The notes: generated by a model not told the origin, from the sequence alone. A DNA stretch of 64,000 nucleotides from Lentimicrobiaceae bacterium (GCA_017993235.1 JAGONC010000007.1:1-64000); one strand, 5' to 3'. Positions 44,601-53,224 are shown, counted from the first letter of the stretch. Numbers and translations are program-made.

Positions 44601-44822
44601 GCCTTTATTCTGGGCGTGGTACCCCTGATCACGGCCAACGGTGCCGGTTCCCAGGCGCGTAACGTGATGGGGGTTGCCGTTTTTGCCGGGATGCTTATCG
44701 CAACTATGCTCGGTATCTTTATGTATCCGATGTTATTTGTCCTGATCGGTAAGTTAGGTAAATATGAAAAGAAGAGAGATTTGAAGAAGGCACAACAAAT
44801 TGTCGTAAAGAATAATGAATGA
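41652..44822 (+). CDS. RND efflux pump, HAE1/AcrB family
   Basis: The 1056-residue inner-membrane protein is full length, with twelve transmembrane helices and two large periplasmic loops. The proton-relay pair in TM4 is visible in LAIGIVVDDAIVVVEAV. TM10-11 contains ALAAKNAILIVEYAKD with the conserved Lys-Asn. The N-terminus FFVRRPIVAMVISIFIVILG is typical of the hydrophobe/amphiphile exporters. It expels drugs, bile-salt-like compounds or dyes by proton antiport. It lies between the adaptor and channel genes and overlaps the channel start by eight bases. Confidence 0.95.
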   Translation: MAEFFVRRPIVAMVISIFIVILGVISILSLPIAQYPDITPPMVQVTAYYTGASSLDVEQSVATPLEQEINGVENSIYMQSINSNDGTMTIKVSFEVGTDPDMSNVLTQNRVSSATPKLPDEVKRLGVSTKKSLAFPVLLISLTSPDKTYDKLFLSNYSKINVADILARIPGVGRIDVFGVGDYSMRIWIKPDRMAQMGITVNEVVNAIKQQNVIVAGGKFGGEPAPPGTDFTYSVRLKDRLQTEEEFGNIVVRQSAEGFQVRLKDLARIEMGTESYKMFARLNGEDAGVIAVYQSPGSNVMELASQVKATMANLAKDFPPDLKYDVSLDTTLAISEGIREIVTTLLEALLLVILVVFIFLQNWRAMIIPLLAVPVSLVGAFILFPVFGFSINTLSLLGIVLAIGIVVDDAIVVVEAVMVNIEHGMEPREATIKAMKQITAPIIAITLVLVAVFIPVAAISGITGSLYQQFAITIAVSVVFSALNSLTLSPALSSILLKEPKPVKGIVGKFFRGFNKGFNKANEKYTSFSHVVARKATRGVIFIVIFLLLAGVLGRVIPGGFIPEEDMGYFFINAQLPEAASLQRTDKVARKIETILSSHEEVEFLTSIPGYSMLTGGLSTNSVFIFVSCREWGERGKEGEVHKLIRKLNREFAAAIQEAPSFAFGPPAIPGLGNGSGFSIMIQDKGSNNTPLYLAQQTQKFIQAVRQRPEIGSVFTTYQATTPQRYLDVDREKAMKMGLNLQDVYNTISAFLGGTYVNDFNRFGRVYKSYLQAEPEYRLTEEDMAMFFIKNNEGKMIPLNSIATVENIGGPEFTFRFNMYRAAEVTGAPAPGYSSAQALDALEEVAGEVLPDDIGYAWNAMSYQEKKAAGTAGLIFVFSLVFVFLILAAQYESWSLPFAILLGTPFAIFGAFLGIWIARFSSDLYVLNIFAQVSLILLLALAAKNAILIVEYAKDKFEEGLSLMEAAIEGAKLRLRPILMTSFAFILGVVPLITANGAGSQARNVMGVAVFAGMLIATMLGIFMYPMLFVLIGKLGKYEKKRDLKKAQQIVVKNNE

Positions 44823-46251
44823 TATGAAAAAATATAGTATCCACCTGACGGTGATCCTGTTCATCACAATCCTGTCAGGATGCATGGTGGGTCCGAAGTA
44901 CCAGAAACCTGTGGTACAGACCCCTGCTCATTTTACTTATGCTGATACGACCGGCCAGGATTCAGCGTTTGACCTGGAATGGTGGATGCTCTTTGAGGAC
45001 CCGCAACTTGAAAAGCTGATCCGTACGGCATTGTCTGCAAACAAGGATGTACGCATTGCCGCTGCCCGTATTGAGGAGGCCAGGGCATCCGTTGGCTATA
45101 AACGGGCGGATATGTGGCCCATGATTGGATATGAGGCCAACATACAGGGCGGAAACCTGAATACGGTGCTCAATTCGGGGAAAACCACAAATCATAATAC
45201 CTATTATGCAGCTCCGTTCCTGTCATGGGAGATCGATTTCTGGGGGAAATACCGCAGTGCCACCGAAGCCGCAAAGGCAGACCTGCTGGCCACAGAGTAC
45301 GGATACCGTTCGGTGATGATCAGCCTGATTACAGGGGTAACCTCCACCTACTACCAGCTGCTTGATTATGATAACCAGCTGGCCATTTCCCGCCAGACCC
45401 TGGAATCACGAAAAGAATCCACATGGATCGTGCGTGAACGGTTTAATAAAGGAATAGTCCCTGAAATCGACGTGAACCAGGCCGAAATACAGGAGAACAT
45501 TGCCGCTGCGTATATACCTCAGTATGAAAGAGCTGTGGCACAGACTGAACATGCACTTTCGATCCTGCTGGGACAAATGCCCGGAAACATTGATCGCGGT
45601 ATAGAACTGAACAAGCAGCCCATTCCCCCCGATATTCCTCCCGGCTTACCCTCGGACCTGCTTACCCGCAGACCCGATATTTGCTATTCCGAGCAGGCCC
45701 TGGTGGCTCAGAATGCTTACATCGGGGTGGCACAGGCCGTCAGATTCCCTTCTTTCAGCCTTACTGGGTTATTTGGAGCGGCCAGCCCCGAACTGACCTT
45801 TTCAGCCGCCAGCGCTGCCTGGTCGGTCGGCGGTGACATTCTCGGGCCCATCTTTAATTTTAATAAAAACAAACGGAGGGTTGAAGTGGAACGGCAACGT
45901 TACCAGCAGGCACTGTTGGACTATGATCAGACCGTGCTGCAGGCCTTCCGCGAGGTGGAGGATGGACTCATCGGGATCAGTACCTTCAGAACCGAACTGG
46001 AGGCTGTCAACAGGCAGCGCGTGGCTGCCCAGAATGCGGCTGTTCTATCGCGGTCGCGGTATGACGGCGGTGTGACAAGCTACCTGGAGGTGCTGGATTC
46101 GGAAAGGACCCTTTTCGATACAGAACTGAATGCATCACAAACCCTGAGGGAACTCCTCACTTCGTATGTAATACTGTATAAAGCGCTGGGAGGAGGATGG
46201 ATCTCCAGAGAGGAGAAAGCCGCAGCATCCACCCCGCCTCAAACTGAATAA
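44815..46251 (+). CDS. Outer-membrane efflux channel (TolC/OprM-type) lipoprotein
   Basis: The 478-residue protein starts MNDMKKYS; the second Met at 44824 is an equally likely start. A lipobox ILSGC and the phrase MVGPKYQKP are typical of OprM/CusC/NodT-type factors. Two OEP repeats follow, with ISLITGVTSTYYQLLDYDNQ and AFREVEDGLIGISTFRTELE helices that form the periplasmic tunnel. It completes the tripartite pump with the two genes upstream. The short overlap with the pump gene suggests coupled translation. Confidence 0.93.
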   Translation: MNDMKKYSIHLTVILFITILSGCMVGPKYQKPVVQTPAHFTYADTTGQDSAFDLEWWMLFEDPQLEKLIRTALSANKDVRIAAARIEEARASVGYKRADMWPMIGYEANIQGGNLNTVLNSGKTTNHNTYYAAPFLSWEIDFWGKYRSATEAAKADLLATEYGYRSVMISLITGVTSTYYQLLDYDNQLAISRQTLESRKESTWIVRERFNKGIVPEIDVNQAEIQENIAAAYIPQYERAVAQTEHALSILLGQMPGNIDRGIELNKQPIPPDIPPGLPSDLLTRRPDICYSEQALVAQNAYIGVAQAVRFPSFSLTGLFGAASPELTFSAASAAWSVGGDILGPIFNFNKNKRRVEVERQRYQQALLDYDQTVLQAFREVEDGLIGISTFRTELEAVNRQRVAAQNAAVLSRSRYDGGVTSYLEVLDSERTLFDTELNASQTLRELLTSYVILYKALGGGWISREEKAAASTPPQTE

Positions 46252-46265
46252 GTAATCGTACCATC

Positions 46266-47885
46266 ATGCCTGATTATGTGAATCATCTCTTTCCCTCCCT
46301 GTCAGAGATCCCTGAAGAATTTCTGCCAGGTGAACCTGTCCACCAGAAAGAATACCTCATCAATGGTCGCCTGCAAAAATGGGAGGGACCCGTACAGGAG
46401 GTCCTTTCGCCTGTCATGATCTCTGAAGGACGGGATGCAAAGCCCTTTCTTCTCGGAAGCTATCCCCTGCTGACAGAAAAGGAGTCCCTGGAGGTACTGG
46501 ACGCTGCCGAAAAAGCTTACAATAATGGCCGTGGCGAATGGCCAACCATGCCGGTGGAGGAACGAATCCGCCATATGGAAATATTCGTCTTTAAAATGAC
46601 CGACAAACGCCAGGAGATCGTCCGTATGCTGATGTGGGAAATAGGGAAGACACTGGCCGACGCGCAAAAGGAATTTGATCGCACGGTAGAATACATCGGC
46701 GACACCATAGAGGCGCTGAAAGAACTGGACCGGAATTCCTCCCGCTTTGTCATCGAACAGGGTATCATGGGTCAGATCAGGCGGTCGCCCCTGGGCGTGG
46801 TATTATGCATGGGACCCTTTAATTACCCGCTTAACGAAACCTTCACCACCCTGATACCCGCCCTGATCATGGGCAATGTGGTCATTTTCAAGCCTCCCAA
46901 GCTGGGAGTCCTTATGCATTATCCATTATTGGAGGCCTTCCGGGATGCCTTCCCGGCAGGTGTCATTAATACCGTCTACGGTGATGGGCAGGCTGTGGTC
47001 GGACCTCTTATGAAGTCAGGCCGGATCAACGTGCTGGCATTCATCGGTACCAGCCGTGTGGCGGATATACTCAAGCACCAGCATCCCAAACCTCACCGGC
47101 TGCGCTGCGTGCTGGGATTGGAGGCCAAGAATCCGGCCATCTTCCTGCCCGATGCCAACATCGATCTGGCGGTGAACGAGGCAGTACTGGGAACATTGTC
47201 GTTCAACGGACAACGATGCACTGCCCTGAAGATCCTGTTCGTCCACCGGAAGATCAGCGAAGAATTCCTGGAGAAGTTTTCACAAAAAGTTTCTTCCCTG
47301 TTTATGGGCATGCCCTGGGAGAAGGGAGTGCAGATCACGCCACTGCCCGAAGCAGGGAAGCCTCAATACCTGATGGATTTGATAAAAGATGCTGAAGTGT
47401 TCGGTGCCAGAATAGTGAATGAAGGAGGCGCCGCGATCCATGAATCCTTCTTTTTCCCGGCGGTTGTCTTTCCGGTGGATTCCCGGATGAGACTGTATCA
47501 TGAAGAACAGTTCGGTCCTGTTATCCCTGTTGCAGTATTCGACGACATTGAAGAACCGATTGCCTACATGATGCAGTCGAACTATGGCCAGCAGGTTAGC
47601 CTGTTCGGGAATGACCCCCAGCAGATAGCCAGGCTGATTGATCCGCTGGTGAACCAGGTCTGCCGTGTCAATCTGAACAGTCAGTGCCAGCGCGGACCGG
47701 ATACCTTCCCTTTTACCGGGAGAAAAGATTCAGCGGAAGGCACCTTATCGGTTTCGGATGCACTGCGTGTGTTTACGATTCGCACCCTGGTGGCAGCTAA
47801 AACCACTACGGAAAATAAAATGCTGATCAAAGAGATCCTTCGCGGAAATCAGTCCGCATTCCTCAATACCGACTTCATCTTTTAA
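46266..47885 (+). CDS. gapN: NADP-dependent non-phosphorylating glyceraldehyde-3-phosphate dehydrogenase
   Basis: The 539-residue aldehyde dehydrogenase should oxidise glyceraldehyde-3-phosphate directly to 3-phosphoglycerate, making NADPH. Catalytic residues are visible: N186 in CMGPFNYPLN, E286 in VLGLEAKNP, and C318 in SFNGQRCTA. VNLNSQCQRGPDTFPFTGRK near the C-terminus matches the GapN subfamily of Bacteroidota and plants. Substrate assignment rests on that resemblance. It starts 14 bases after the efflux channel gene, so it may be expressed with it, although no functional link is known. Confidence 0.85.
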   Translation: MPDYVNHLFPSLSEIPEEFLPGEPVHQKEYLINGRLQKWEGPVQEVLSPVMISEGRDAKPFLLGSYPLLTEKESLEVLDAAEKAYNNGRGEWPTMPVEERIRHMEIFVFKMTDKRQEIVRMLMWEIGKTLADAQKEFDRTVEYIGDTIEALKELDRNSSRFVIEQGIMGQIRRSPLGVVLCMGPFNYPLNETFTTLIPALIMGNVVIFKPPKLGVLMHYPLLEAFRDAFPAGVINTVYGDGQAVVGPLMKSGRINVLAFIGTSRVADILKHQHPKPHRLRCVLGLEAKNPAIFLPDANIDLAVNEAVLGTLSFNGQRCTALKILFVHRKISEEFLEKFSQKVSSLFMGMPWEKGVQITPLPEAGKPQYLMDLIKDAEVFGARIVNEGGAAIHESFFFPAVVFPVDSRMRLYHEEQFGPVIPVAVFDDIEEPIAYMMQSNYGQQVSLFGNDPQQIARLIDPLVNQVCRVNLNSQCQRGPDTFPFTGRKDSAEGTLSVSDALRVFTIRTLVAAKTTTENKMLIKEILRGNQSAFLNTDFIF

Positions 47886-47942
47886 TTGTCAATTGTCAAT
47901 TAAATTAAAAATTGACAATTGACAATTAACAATTGACAATTT
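47886..47942. repeat. TTGACAA-type inverted repeat between convergent genes
   Basis: AATTGTCAATTGTCAATT on the left pairs with AATTGACAATTGACAATT on the right around an AAATTAAA loop. It follows the gapN stop directly and ends 11 bases before the GlsB-like gene stop. It would form a long AT-rich hairpin in either transcript. Confidence 0.75.
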
Positions 47943-47952
47943 TCAGCCCTGA

Positions 47953-48207
47953 TCAGGCTTTTTTTCTGAATAAACGCAGAATGAGCAGTAAAAGAATGGA
48001 ACCGGCGACAGCCAGCAGGATGCTTTTCCAGTCAAATCCCTTCACAGAGCCAAGCCCTAACAAGGTACCGATATAACCACCAATCAGCCCGCCGGCAATA
48101 CCAATCAGGATCGTAATGATCAATCCGCCCGGGTCTTTCCCTGGCATGATGAATTTGGCGATGACACCCGCAATCAGTCCGATGACGATCCAGGATAAAA
48201 TTCCCAT
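47953..48207 (-). CDS. GlsB/YeaQ/YmgE-family membrane protein
   Basis: From the ATG at 48207 the protein has 84 residues with three hydrophobic helices. It shows the family pattern IVIGLIAGVIAKFIMPGKDP followed by glycine-rich GIAGGLIGGYIG. Homologues are transglycosylase-associated or stress-response membrane proteins of unknown biochemical role. An AAAGGAGG site stands just before the start, so the longer frame to 48252 is rejected. Confidence 0.9.
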   Translation of the reverse strand: MGILSWIVIGLIAGVIAKFIMPGKDPGGLIITILIGIAGGLIGGYIGTLLGLGSVKGFDWKSILLAVAGSILLLLILRLFRKKA

Positions 48208-48210
48208 GAT

Positions 48211-48220
48211 AACCTCCTTT
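48211..48220 (-). promoter_or_regulatory. Strong Shine-Dalgarno site of the GlsB-like gene
   Basis: AAAGGAGGTT on the minus strand precedes the ATG at 48207 by a short spacer. It decides the start codon. Confidence 0.75.
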
Positions 48221-48298
48221 ACTAATTGTTCGACATTGAAAAGACCATACAAAGTACGTTAAAAAATCCAAGAAAATCGTTAAATGTCAATTAATTGT

Positions 48299-49909
48299 TC
48301 ATTCTGAAACAGCCTTATCCTTTTTTTTGTTCCATATCCAAAGGGCTTCTTCATGGATAACATCTTCCACGGACATCTTTTTACTGGCCGATTTTTGCAG
48401 TACCAGTCCGTACCATGCTGAATCATTGCGGATCACCTGTTCGGCTTCCTTAATGAATGCAGCTAATCCGGTCGTATCAGTCATGTCAGGTGCGGGATTT
48501 TGTAATGTTCCAGAAGTGAGCAGACCGTCAATCCCCTTTTTAGCCAATTCGTAATCAGGATGATTGAGCAGACTTTTAAAGTTTTCAGAAGGCTTTAGCC
48601 TGAGAAACGAATCCCAATAGGCCTGGCGGGTCATCGCATCCCAATGAATGGCCCCCGTATAATATTGATGGGTCTGGAAAACATTCAGGGATAGGAAAGT
48701 TCCGATCAGGCTGAGATAGAGGATCCTTATCCCCTGTTTTTTCTGAAGGGCCCAGGCGGTGAAAGCGGTCAGTGGGAAAGCCAGTAACGCATAGGCGTCA
48801 ATCATTGCCCTGAGCCCGAATCCACCTCCATACCACCAGGCCCACCATGAGAAAATAAAGTAAATGAAGACCAATTCAATTAGGATGATTGGAATGAATA
48901 AAGAATGGTACCGTTTAAAGGTCGTAAATACCCCAAGGATTGAAAAGATCATTACCGGTGTATATACCAGCCATCCTTTCCGGTAGCCGAAGATTCCCTG
49001 AAGGATATGGGGGTGATGAAAGAAAAAACGTTCCTGTCCATAGGAATAATAGATGAACTGACCCGTTGTCAGATGCCAGTAGAGGAACTGAGGAACCAGC
49101 ACCAGAACTGCAGCCAGTAATATGATCAGTAAATGTTTCCATGAATTGAGCAGAAACCGTATCCGCTCCCTGAGAGCTGACCAGTTTCCCACTCCCCATA
49201 AAAAGATCAGCGGCAGAAATAACAGGTTCAGAGGTCTTACCAATACGATCATTCCTGATACCAGTCCTATAAAAATGGGATAATGCACCTTAGGCGTTGT
49301 ATACCATTTTATGACAAGGTAGATAAGGCAAGCCACCAGGCTAAAGCTATAGGCATGCGACATGGCGGGCTCGATCACAGAATAAAAAAACAGATTTGTG
49401 GCCAGTCCAATAGTAAGGATGGTAAAGGCTGTTTCCTTGTCAGAAAAATATTTTAGAAGAGCTTTTCGTAAAAACCAAAATCCAAAGTAGACATAAAAAA
49501 GACAGGATAGGATCAGGGCGAACCGGTATGGGGGTGAGAATCCGTCTGCTATGTATCCAAGGGGTTTAGCCAGCAGATGTGCCGAAAGGAAAAAAGGGAC
49601 ATACATGTACGACATTCCCATACTTACACGACTTACCAATCCCCCATTCTCAGTTTGCTGCACCCAGAATTGATCCTTGTACGAATCCGGATTCTGAAGG
49701 GTAAACTGCATGGAAATATCATGATGTACGAAAAGTGCAGGTAAATACTGATAATACGAGACGACATCCCAGACAATGATCCGTTCTTTTTGGCGCCATA
49801 AACCATATTCCAGATTGGCATAAAACATCGCAAGAACGGTCAGCCAACAGGCTATCCGGGATAATCCCAGTTTATGGATCAAGGTATGTAATTCTCCTTT
49901 TTTTAACAT
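48299..49909 (-). CDS. Multi-pass membrane protein, GT-C glycosyltransferase-like
   Basis: The 536-residue protein has about eleven hydrophobic segments with charged connecting loops. The first periplasmic loop contains IIVWDVVSYYQYLPALFVHH, with an Asp where GT-C transferases have their catalytic acid. LVRPLNLLFLPLIFLWG and FSWWAWWYGGGFGLRAMIDA are typical of Bacteroidota proteins annotated as membrane mannosyltransferase-like. The C-terminal ~110 residues are soluble. The substrate is unknown. The region downstream of its start holds a C-rich/G-rich hairpin repeat. Confidence 0.65.
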   Translation of the reverse strand: MLKKGELHTLIHKLGLSRIACWLTVLAMFYANLEYGLWRQKERIIVWDVVSYYQYLPALFVHHDISMQFTLQNPDSYKDQFWVQQTENGGLVSRVSMGMSYMYVPFFLSAHLLAKPLGYIADGFSPPYRFALILSCLFYVYFGFWFLRKALLKYFSDKETAFTILTIGLATNLFFYSVIEPAMSHAYSFSLVACLIYLVIKWYTTPKVHYPIFIGLVSGMIVLVRPLNLLFLPLIFLWGVGNWSALRERIRFLLNSWKHLLIILLAAVLVLVPQFLYWHLTTGQFIYYSYGQERFFFHHPHILQGIFGYRKGWLVYTPVMIFSILGVFTTFKRYHSLFIPIILIELVFIYFIFSWWAWWYGGGFGLRAMIDAYALLAFPLTAFTAWALQKKQGIRILYLSLIGTFLSLNVFQTHQYYTGAIHWDAMTRQAYWDSFLRLKPSENFKSLLNHPDYELAKKGIDGLLTSGTLQNPAPDMTDTTGLAAFIKEAEQVIRNDSAWYGLVLQKSASKKMSVEDVIHEEALWIWNKKKDKAVSE

Positions 49910-49950
49910 TTACTTACCCGTTAAAGGTATTGATCCCAGGGCAACTTACT

Positions 49951-50002
49951 CCTTTGCCCCTCCCCCGTCCCCTCCCCTGCTAGCAGGGGAGGGGTGCAAA
50001 GG
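49951..50002. repeat. C-rich/G-rich hairpin repeat, second copy
   Basis: CCCCTCCCCTGC (49969-49980) and GCAGGGGAGGGG (49983-49994) are perfectly complementary with a two-base loop. The outer arms CCTTTGC and GCAAAGG add seven more pairs. The core is almost identical to the repeat at 18600-18640. It follows the stop codon of the TonB receptor gene (transcribed leftward) and precedes the start of the membrane protein gene. Confidence 0.75.
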
Positions 50003-50011
50003 TAGGGTACA

Positions 50012-52423
50012 TTAAAACGTTCCCTTCAGCGACACAATAAAATTCCTTCCCGCCGCCACGATACCCGAAGAGTAGGGCCGGTAGCGCTGGTCGGTCAGGT
50101 TCTCGATCCCCGCACTGACCATCAGAAAATTGGTGACCTGATATATGGCCTTGATGTTCAATGTATACCACGAAGGACAGTAAGGATTCCCATCCGCATC
50201 CACCGCGTACATATAATCCTTTCCCTGTTCTTCCGGTGCCAGTTCCTCATTCGATATCTCCCCGTTATATACCCCAGACAGATCAACTGTAGATCTTTCG
50301 TGCTTCCACAGCAGATGCGTGGAACCAAACCAGGGTGCTGCATGCCTGAGTGGGCCCATGCTTCCGTCATCGAGCTCTTCTTCCCCTTTCTGGTAGTTGA
50401 ACTTGGAAAGGATCTTGAAGTCGGCCGGTAACTTCAGTTCAATGCCTGCCTGGACGCCATACACGTAGGCGTATGCAGCATTTTGCATTGCCTGGACCTG
50501 GCTCATTTCGCCATCGTACATGATGCTGTCCATCCCGTTCAGGGTGTAATCGCGCCTGACGATGGCATTGTCGAGGTATGTGTAATACCCGGTCAGATCG
50601 ATTTTCAGGAGCTGTCCGAAGATTTTCGTCAGGCTCAGCTCACCGTTCCAGGCATATTCTGCCTCGAGATTCGGATTGGGCACCAGAACGGATCCGGGTT
50701 CCGAGTCGAATACTTTTCCCACATCATCAATGTTGGGTGCACGGAAACCCGTACAAAGGTTCAGGTTGACCTGCCAGTTGTCCCCGGGAAGCCATGCCAT
50801 TCCCAGACTTCCGGTGAGGGCGCCGGTGCTGATATCAAAGTCGGTAAAAGGAAACGGATAGAACGTGGTGTCAAAATCCCCGCTCAGCATCACCTGATTG
50901 TACCGAAGTCCTGCCTGCAGGGTAAGCTGATGTACCGGTTTTATCCGGTAGTTTACATAACCGGCAAACGACTCCCAGTCCGAAGGGCTTGGATACCGGG
51001 CAGGGCCAGGAATCCGGATACCTGTCGAAACATCTTCATCTTCCCCGGTCGATTCAACGGTATTAACCAACGCCTCCACGCCATAAAACAAACCCTGATG
51101 ATCGCCGATTTCTTTTTCCAGGTCAAGGTTCAATGAGTACGCATTTACTTTTTCAATCCTGTGTCTGAGCTCCGTATCCCCAAAGTCACGGTCGTGACGA
51201 CTTTCCTCGAAATTTTGCCAGGCCAGTGTCACGTTGAACATATCGTATATCCGATTTGGTTGCCGGCTGGTCATGCTCAGGGTGTTCATCATCCATTTTT
51301 GCGGGCCGTAGTACCATTCCGCTGAGCGCAGCTGCCCCTTTTTCTCCCGGAGGAGCCGGTCATAGCGGGAATAATTCGATGATGTGGAAAAATGAAATCC
51401 GTAGTTGAAATTCCATCTTTCATTGGGCTGAAAGCGGATCTTTTGCATGATATTGACCTGGTGATAGCCCGAGGGAACCTGTTTCAGCGAATCGGGATTG
51501 ATCACCTGCGTATCCGTTCCGTCGATGGTCTTGGCATAATATTTCCTCAGATAATTTTCTTCAGGGCCATGCCTGCCCATGATCATGTCATCATAATCGG
51601 AGAAGGTACCGCTGGTGACAAATGCCCATTTTTTCAGGCCTATAGTCAGATCGAGATGACCTGTCTTTTCCATATCTGCTGATGACCACCTGGCCAGGGC
51701 ACTCCCTTTCACCAGTGGCTTATCTCCGGTGGAGAGGGAAGGGGTCAGTGTGTAGAAGCTCATGACACCGCCAATGGCATCGCTTCCGTAGATCAGGGAT
51801 CCGGGACCGTACGCCACTTCCGTCTTTTCGGTGGCCAAGGGATCCAGTGAGATCACATTCTGCAGGTTGCCGCTCCGGAAGATCGCCGTGTTCATCCTGA
51901 CACCATCCACCACGATCAGTAACCTATTGGTAGCAAATCCCCTGATCATCGGGCTTCCTCCTCCGAGCTGGCTTTTCTGTACAAACACCTCCCCGCTTGT
52001 CTGGAGCATATCAGCGGCAGTCTGGGGATTCTGCAGGGCAACTTCAATGGGCCTGATCATAGTGATCTTCTGAGGAACATCCCGCTTGCTTTCCTCCCAG
52101 CGTGTGGCAGAAATAACCACTTCATCCAGCGAGAAGTCCACCTGGTTAAGAAATAGTCTGTACTGCATCATTTTCAACTGATCGTATGAGTACGTTACCG
52201 ATTCATACCCAAGCAACTGGATGAAAACGGAATCCGCACCCTGAAAAGCTGAAATATCAACGCGTCCCTTAAAGTTCGTTACGACCGCTACGGTCGGATT
52301 ATGCCGGTATACGGCCACCATCTCCAGGGGCTGGTGCGTTACCTTGTCCTTGACCACCAGTTCCTGGGAAAAGACAATGCTGGTGGTCATCAGTAGAAAT
52401 AATAATATATATAGTCTGTTCAT
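50012..52423 (-). CDS. TonB-dependent receptor, haem/haemoglobin-receptor-like
   Basis: The 803-residue protein has a signal peptide ending SIVFSQ, a carboxypeptidase-like domain (about 20-105), a plug and a 22-strand-type barrel ending GIVAAGRNFIVSLKGTF. The plug contains QKSQLGGGSPMIRGFATNRL and ILRS-like RSGNLQNVISLDPLATEKTE, then GSLIYGSDAIGGVMSF. That pattern matches haemoglobin/haem receptor families. Ligand identity remains inferred, since no haem-binding His pair was verified. A small membrane protein gene lies upstream on the same strand. Confidence 0.85.
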   Translation of the reverse strand: MNRLYILLFLLMTTSIVFSQELVVKDKVTHQPLEMVAVYRHNPTVAVVTNFKGRVDISAFQGADSVFIQLLGYESVTYSYDQLKMMQYRLFLNQVDFSLDEVVISATRWEESKRDVPQKITMIRPIEVALQNPQTAADMLQTSGEVFVQKSQLGGGSPMIRGFATNRLLIVVDGVRMNTAIFRSGNLQNVISLDPLATEKTEVAYGPGSLIYGSDAIGGVMSFYTLTPSLSTGDKPLVKGSALARWSSADMEKTGHLDLTIGLKKWAFVTSGTFSDYDDMIMGRHGPEENYLRKYYAKTIDGTDTQVINPDSLKQVPSGYHQVNIMQKIRFQPNERWNFNYGFHFSTSSNYSRYDRLLREKKGQLRSAEWYYGPQKWMMNTLSMTSRQPNRIYDMFNVTLAWQNFEESRHDRDFGDTELRHRIEKVNAYSLNLDLEKEIGDHQGLFYGVEALVNTVESTGEDEDVSTGIRIPGPARYPSPSDWESFAGYVNYRIKPVHQLTLQAGLRYNQVMLSGDFDTTFYPFPFTDFDISTGALTGSLGMAWLPGDNWQVNLNLCTGFRAPNIDDVGKVFDSEPGSVLVPNPNLEAEYAWNGELSLTKIFGQLLKIDLTGYYTYLDNAIVRRDYTLNGMDSIMYDGEMSQVQAMQNAAYAYVYGVQAGIELKLPADFKILSKFNYQKGEEELDDGSMGPLRHAAPWFGSTHLLWKHERSTVDLSGVYNGEISNEELAPEEQGKDYMYAVDADGNPYCPSWYTLNIKAIYQVTNFLMVSAGIENLTDQRYRPYSSGIVAAGRNFIVSLKGTF

Positions 52424-52522
52424 ACGATAAAATTTAAGCTGTTGATATATTCATGACAAACCACAAGGATTCCTTGGAATACCTTACTCCAATTCATCCG
52501 GAAAATATTTCAAAAAATCAGC

Positions 52523-53053
52523 TCAAATCACAGGGGGAGGGGTATCGGGTGGTGATTCCCATTCTGTATAATGAAAATAAAACGGTGTTGAGCAGTCCAT
52601 GTACCAGGGATCGAGGCAGGTCAGGGTGTTGGTTTCGGAAAAAAACAGGGTATTATACCATTGCATCAACCGTTCCCGCTGCCTGTCATTACCGGGCATA
52701 TTCTGCATTTCATTTTTCACCTGTTCATCCAACCGGGCAAAAAGCAGGGTTTCCTTTTCGTCGCGGATGCAATAAAACCATGTGGTTTCACCATGATCTT
52801 CCTGCCTGACGATATCATACATTTTCCCCTGATACCTGAACTCATGGTCATGGATCCATTGAAACTCATCCCAGTTATCCTGTATAGTCCGTGATAGTTT
52901 AAGCAGTACGATTTCATCCTCAGGCACTCCGGCTTTGATCTGTTGCTTGATCTCATGCCGGATGTGCTGCTGCTGGATCCTGAAATACAAATAATAACCT
53001 GTTGACTGGAACATCAGCAGGAAAAAGCATACTATGGAGGAGGCGATCTTCAC
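52523..53053 (-). CDS. Small membrane-anchored protein upstream of the TonB receptor
   Basis: Starting from a GTG at 53053, the protein has about 176 residues. It has one N-terminal membrane helix (KIASSIVCFFLLMFQSTGYY), then a coiled basic helix (FRIQQQHIRHEIKQQIKAG). A soluble domain with FRYQGKMYDIVRQEDHGETT and a Cys-containing tail follows. The frame is open to 53185, but the extra 44 residues come from the CACAAAG-type repeat and are unlikely to be translated. Homologues, as I recall, sit beside TonB receptors in Bacteroidota; the function is unknown. A 99-bp gap separates it from the receptor gene. Confidence 0.55.
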   Translation of the reverse strand: MKIASSIVCFFLLMFQSTGYYLYFRIQQQHIRHEIKQQIKAGVPEDEIVLLKLSRTIQDNWDEFQWIHDHEFRYQGKMYDIVRQEDHGETTWFYCIRDEKETLLFARLDEQVKNEMQNMPGNDRQRERLMQWYNTLFFSETNTLTCLDPWYMDCSTPFYFHYTEWESPPDTPPPVI

Positions 53054-53127
53054 TTTTAAGAGGTCAAAATTAACGATTAAATATTCGCTCCTGTATAAAT
53101 ATACCTGGATTTCTACTGCTGCATTTT

Positions 53128-53224
53128 CTCTGTGCGTCTTTGTGAAACCCTCCATCGCCTCTGTGGTGAAATGCATTTTTACCACAGAAGAGCACAGAGG
53201 TATGCAAAGAGGCGCGCGGAGGGA
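53128..53224. repeat. CACAAAG/CAGAGG intergenic inverted repeat
   Basis: TCTGTGCGTCTTTGTG and CCTCTGTGGTG on the left pair with CCACAGAAGAGCACAGAGG and CAAAGAGGCGCGCGGAGG on the right, around GAAATGCATTTTTA. It lies between divergent genes and is the most complete copy of the family. Confidence 0.65.

Noticed and set aside
50483-51136. 217-codon plus-strand frame within the haem-receptor-like gene
   Set aside because: It is antisense to conserved barrel sequence of the TonB receptor.
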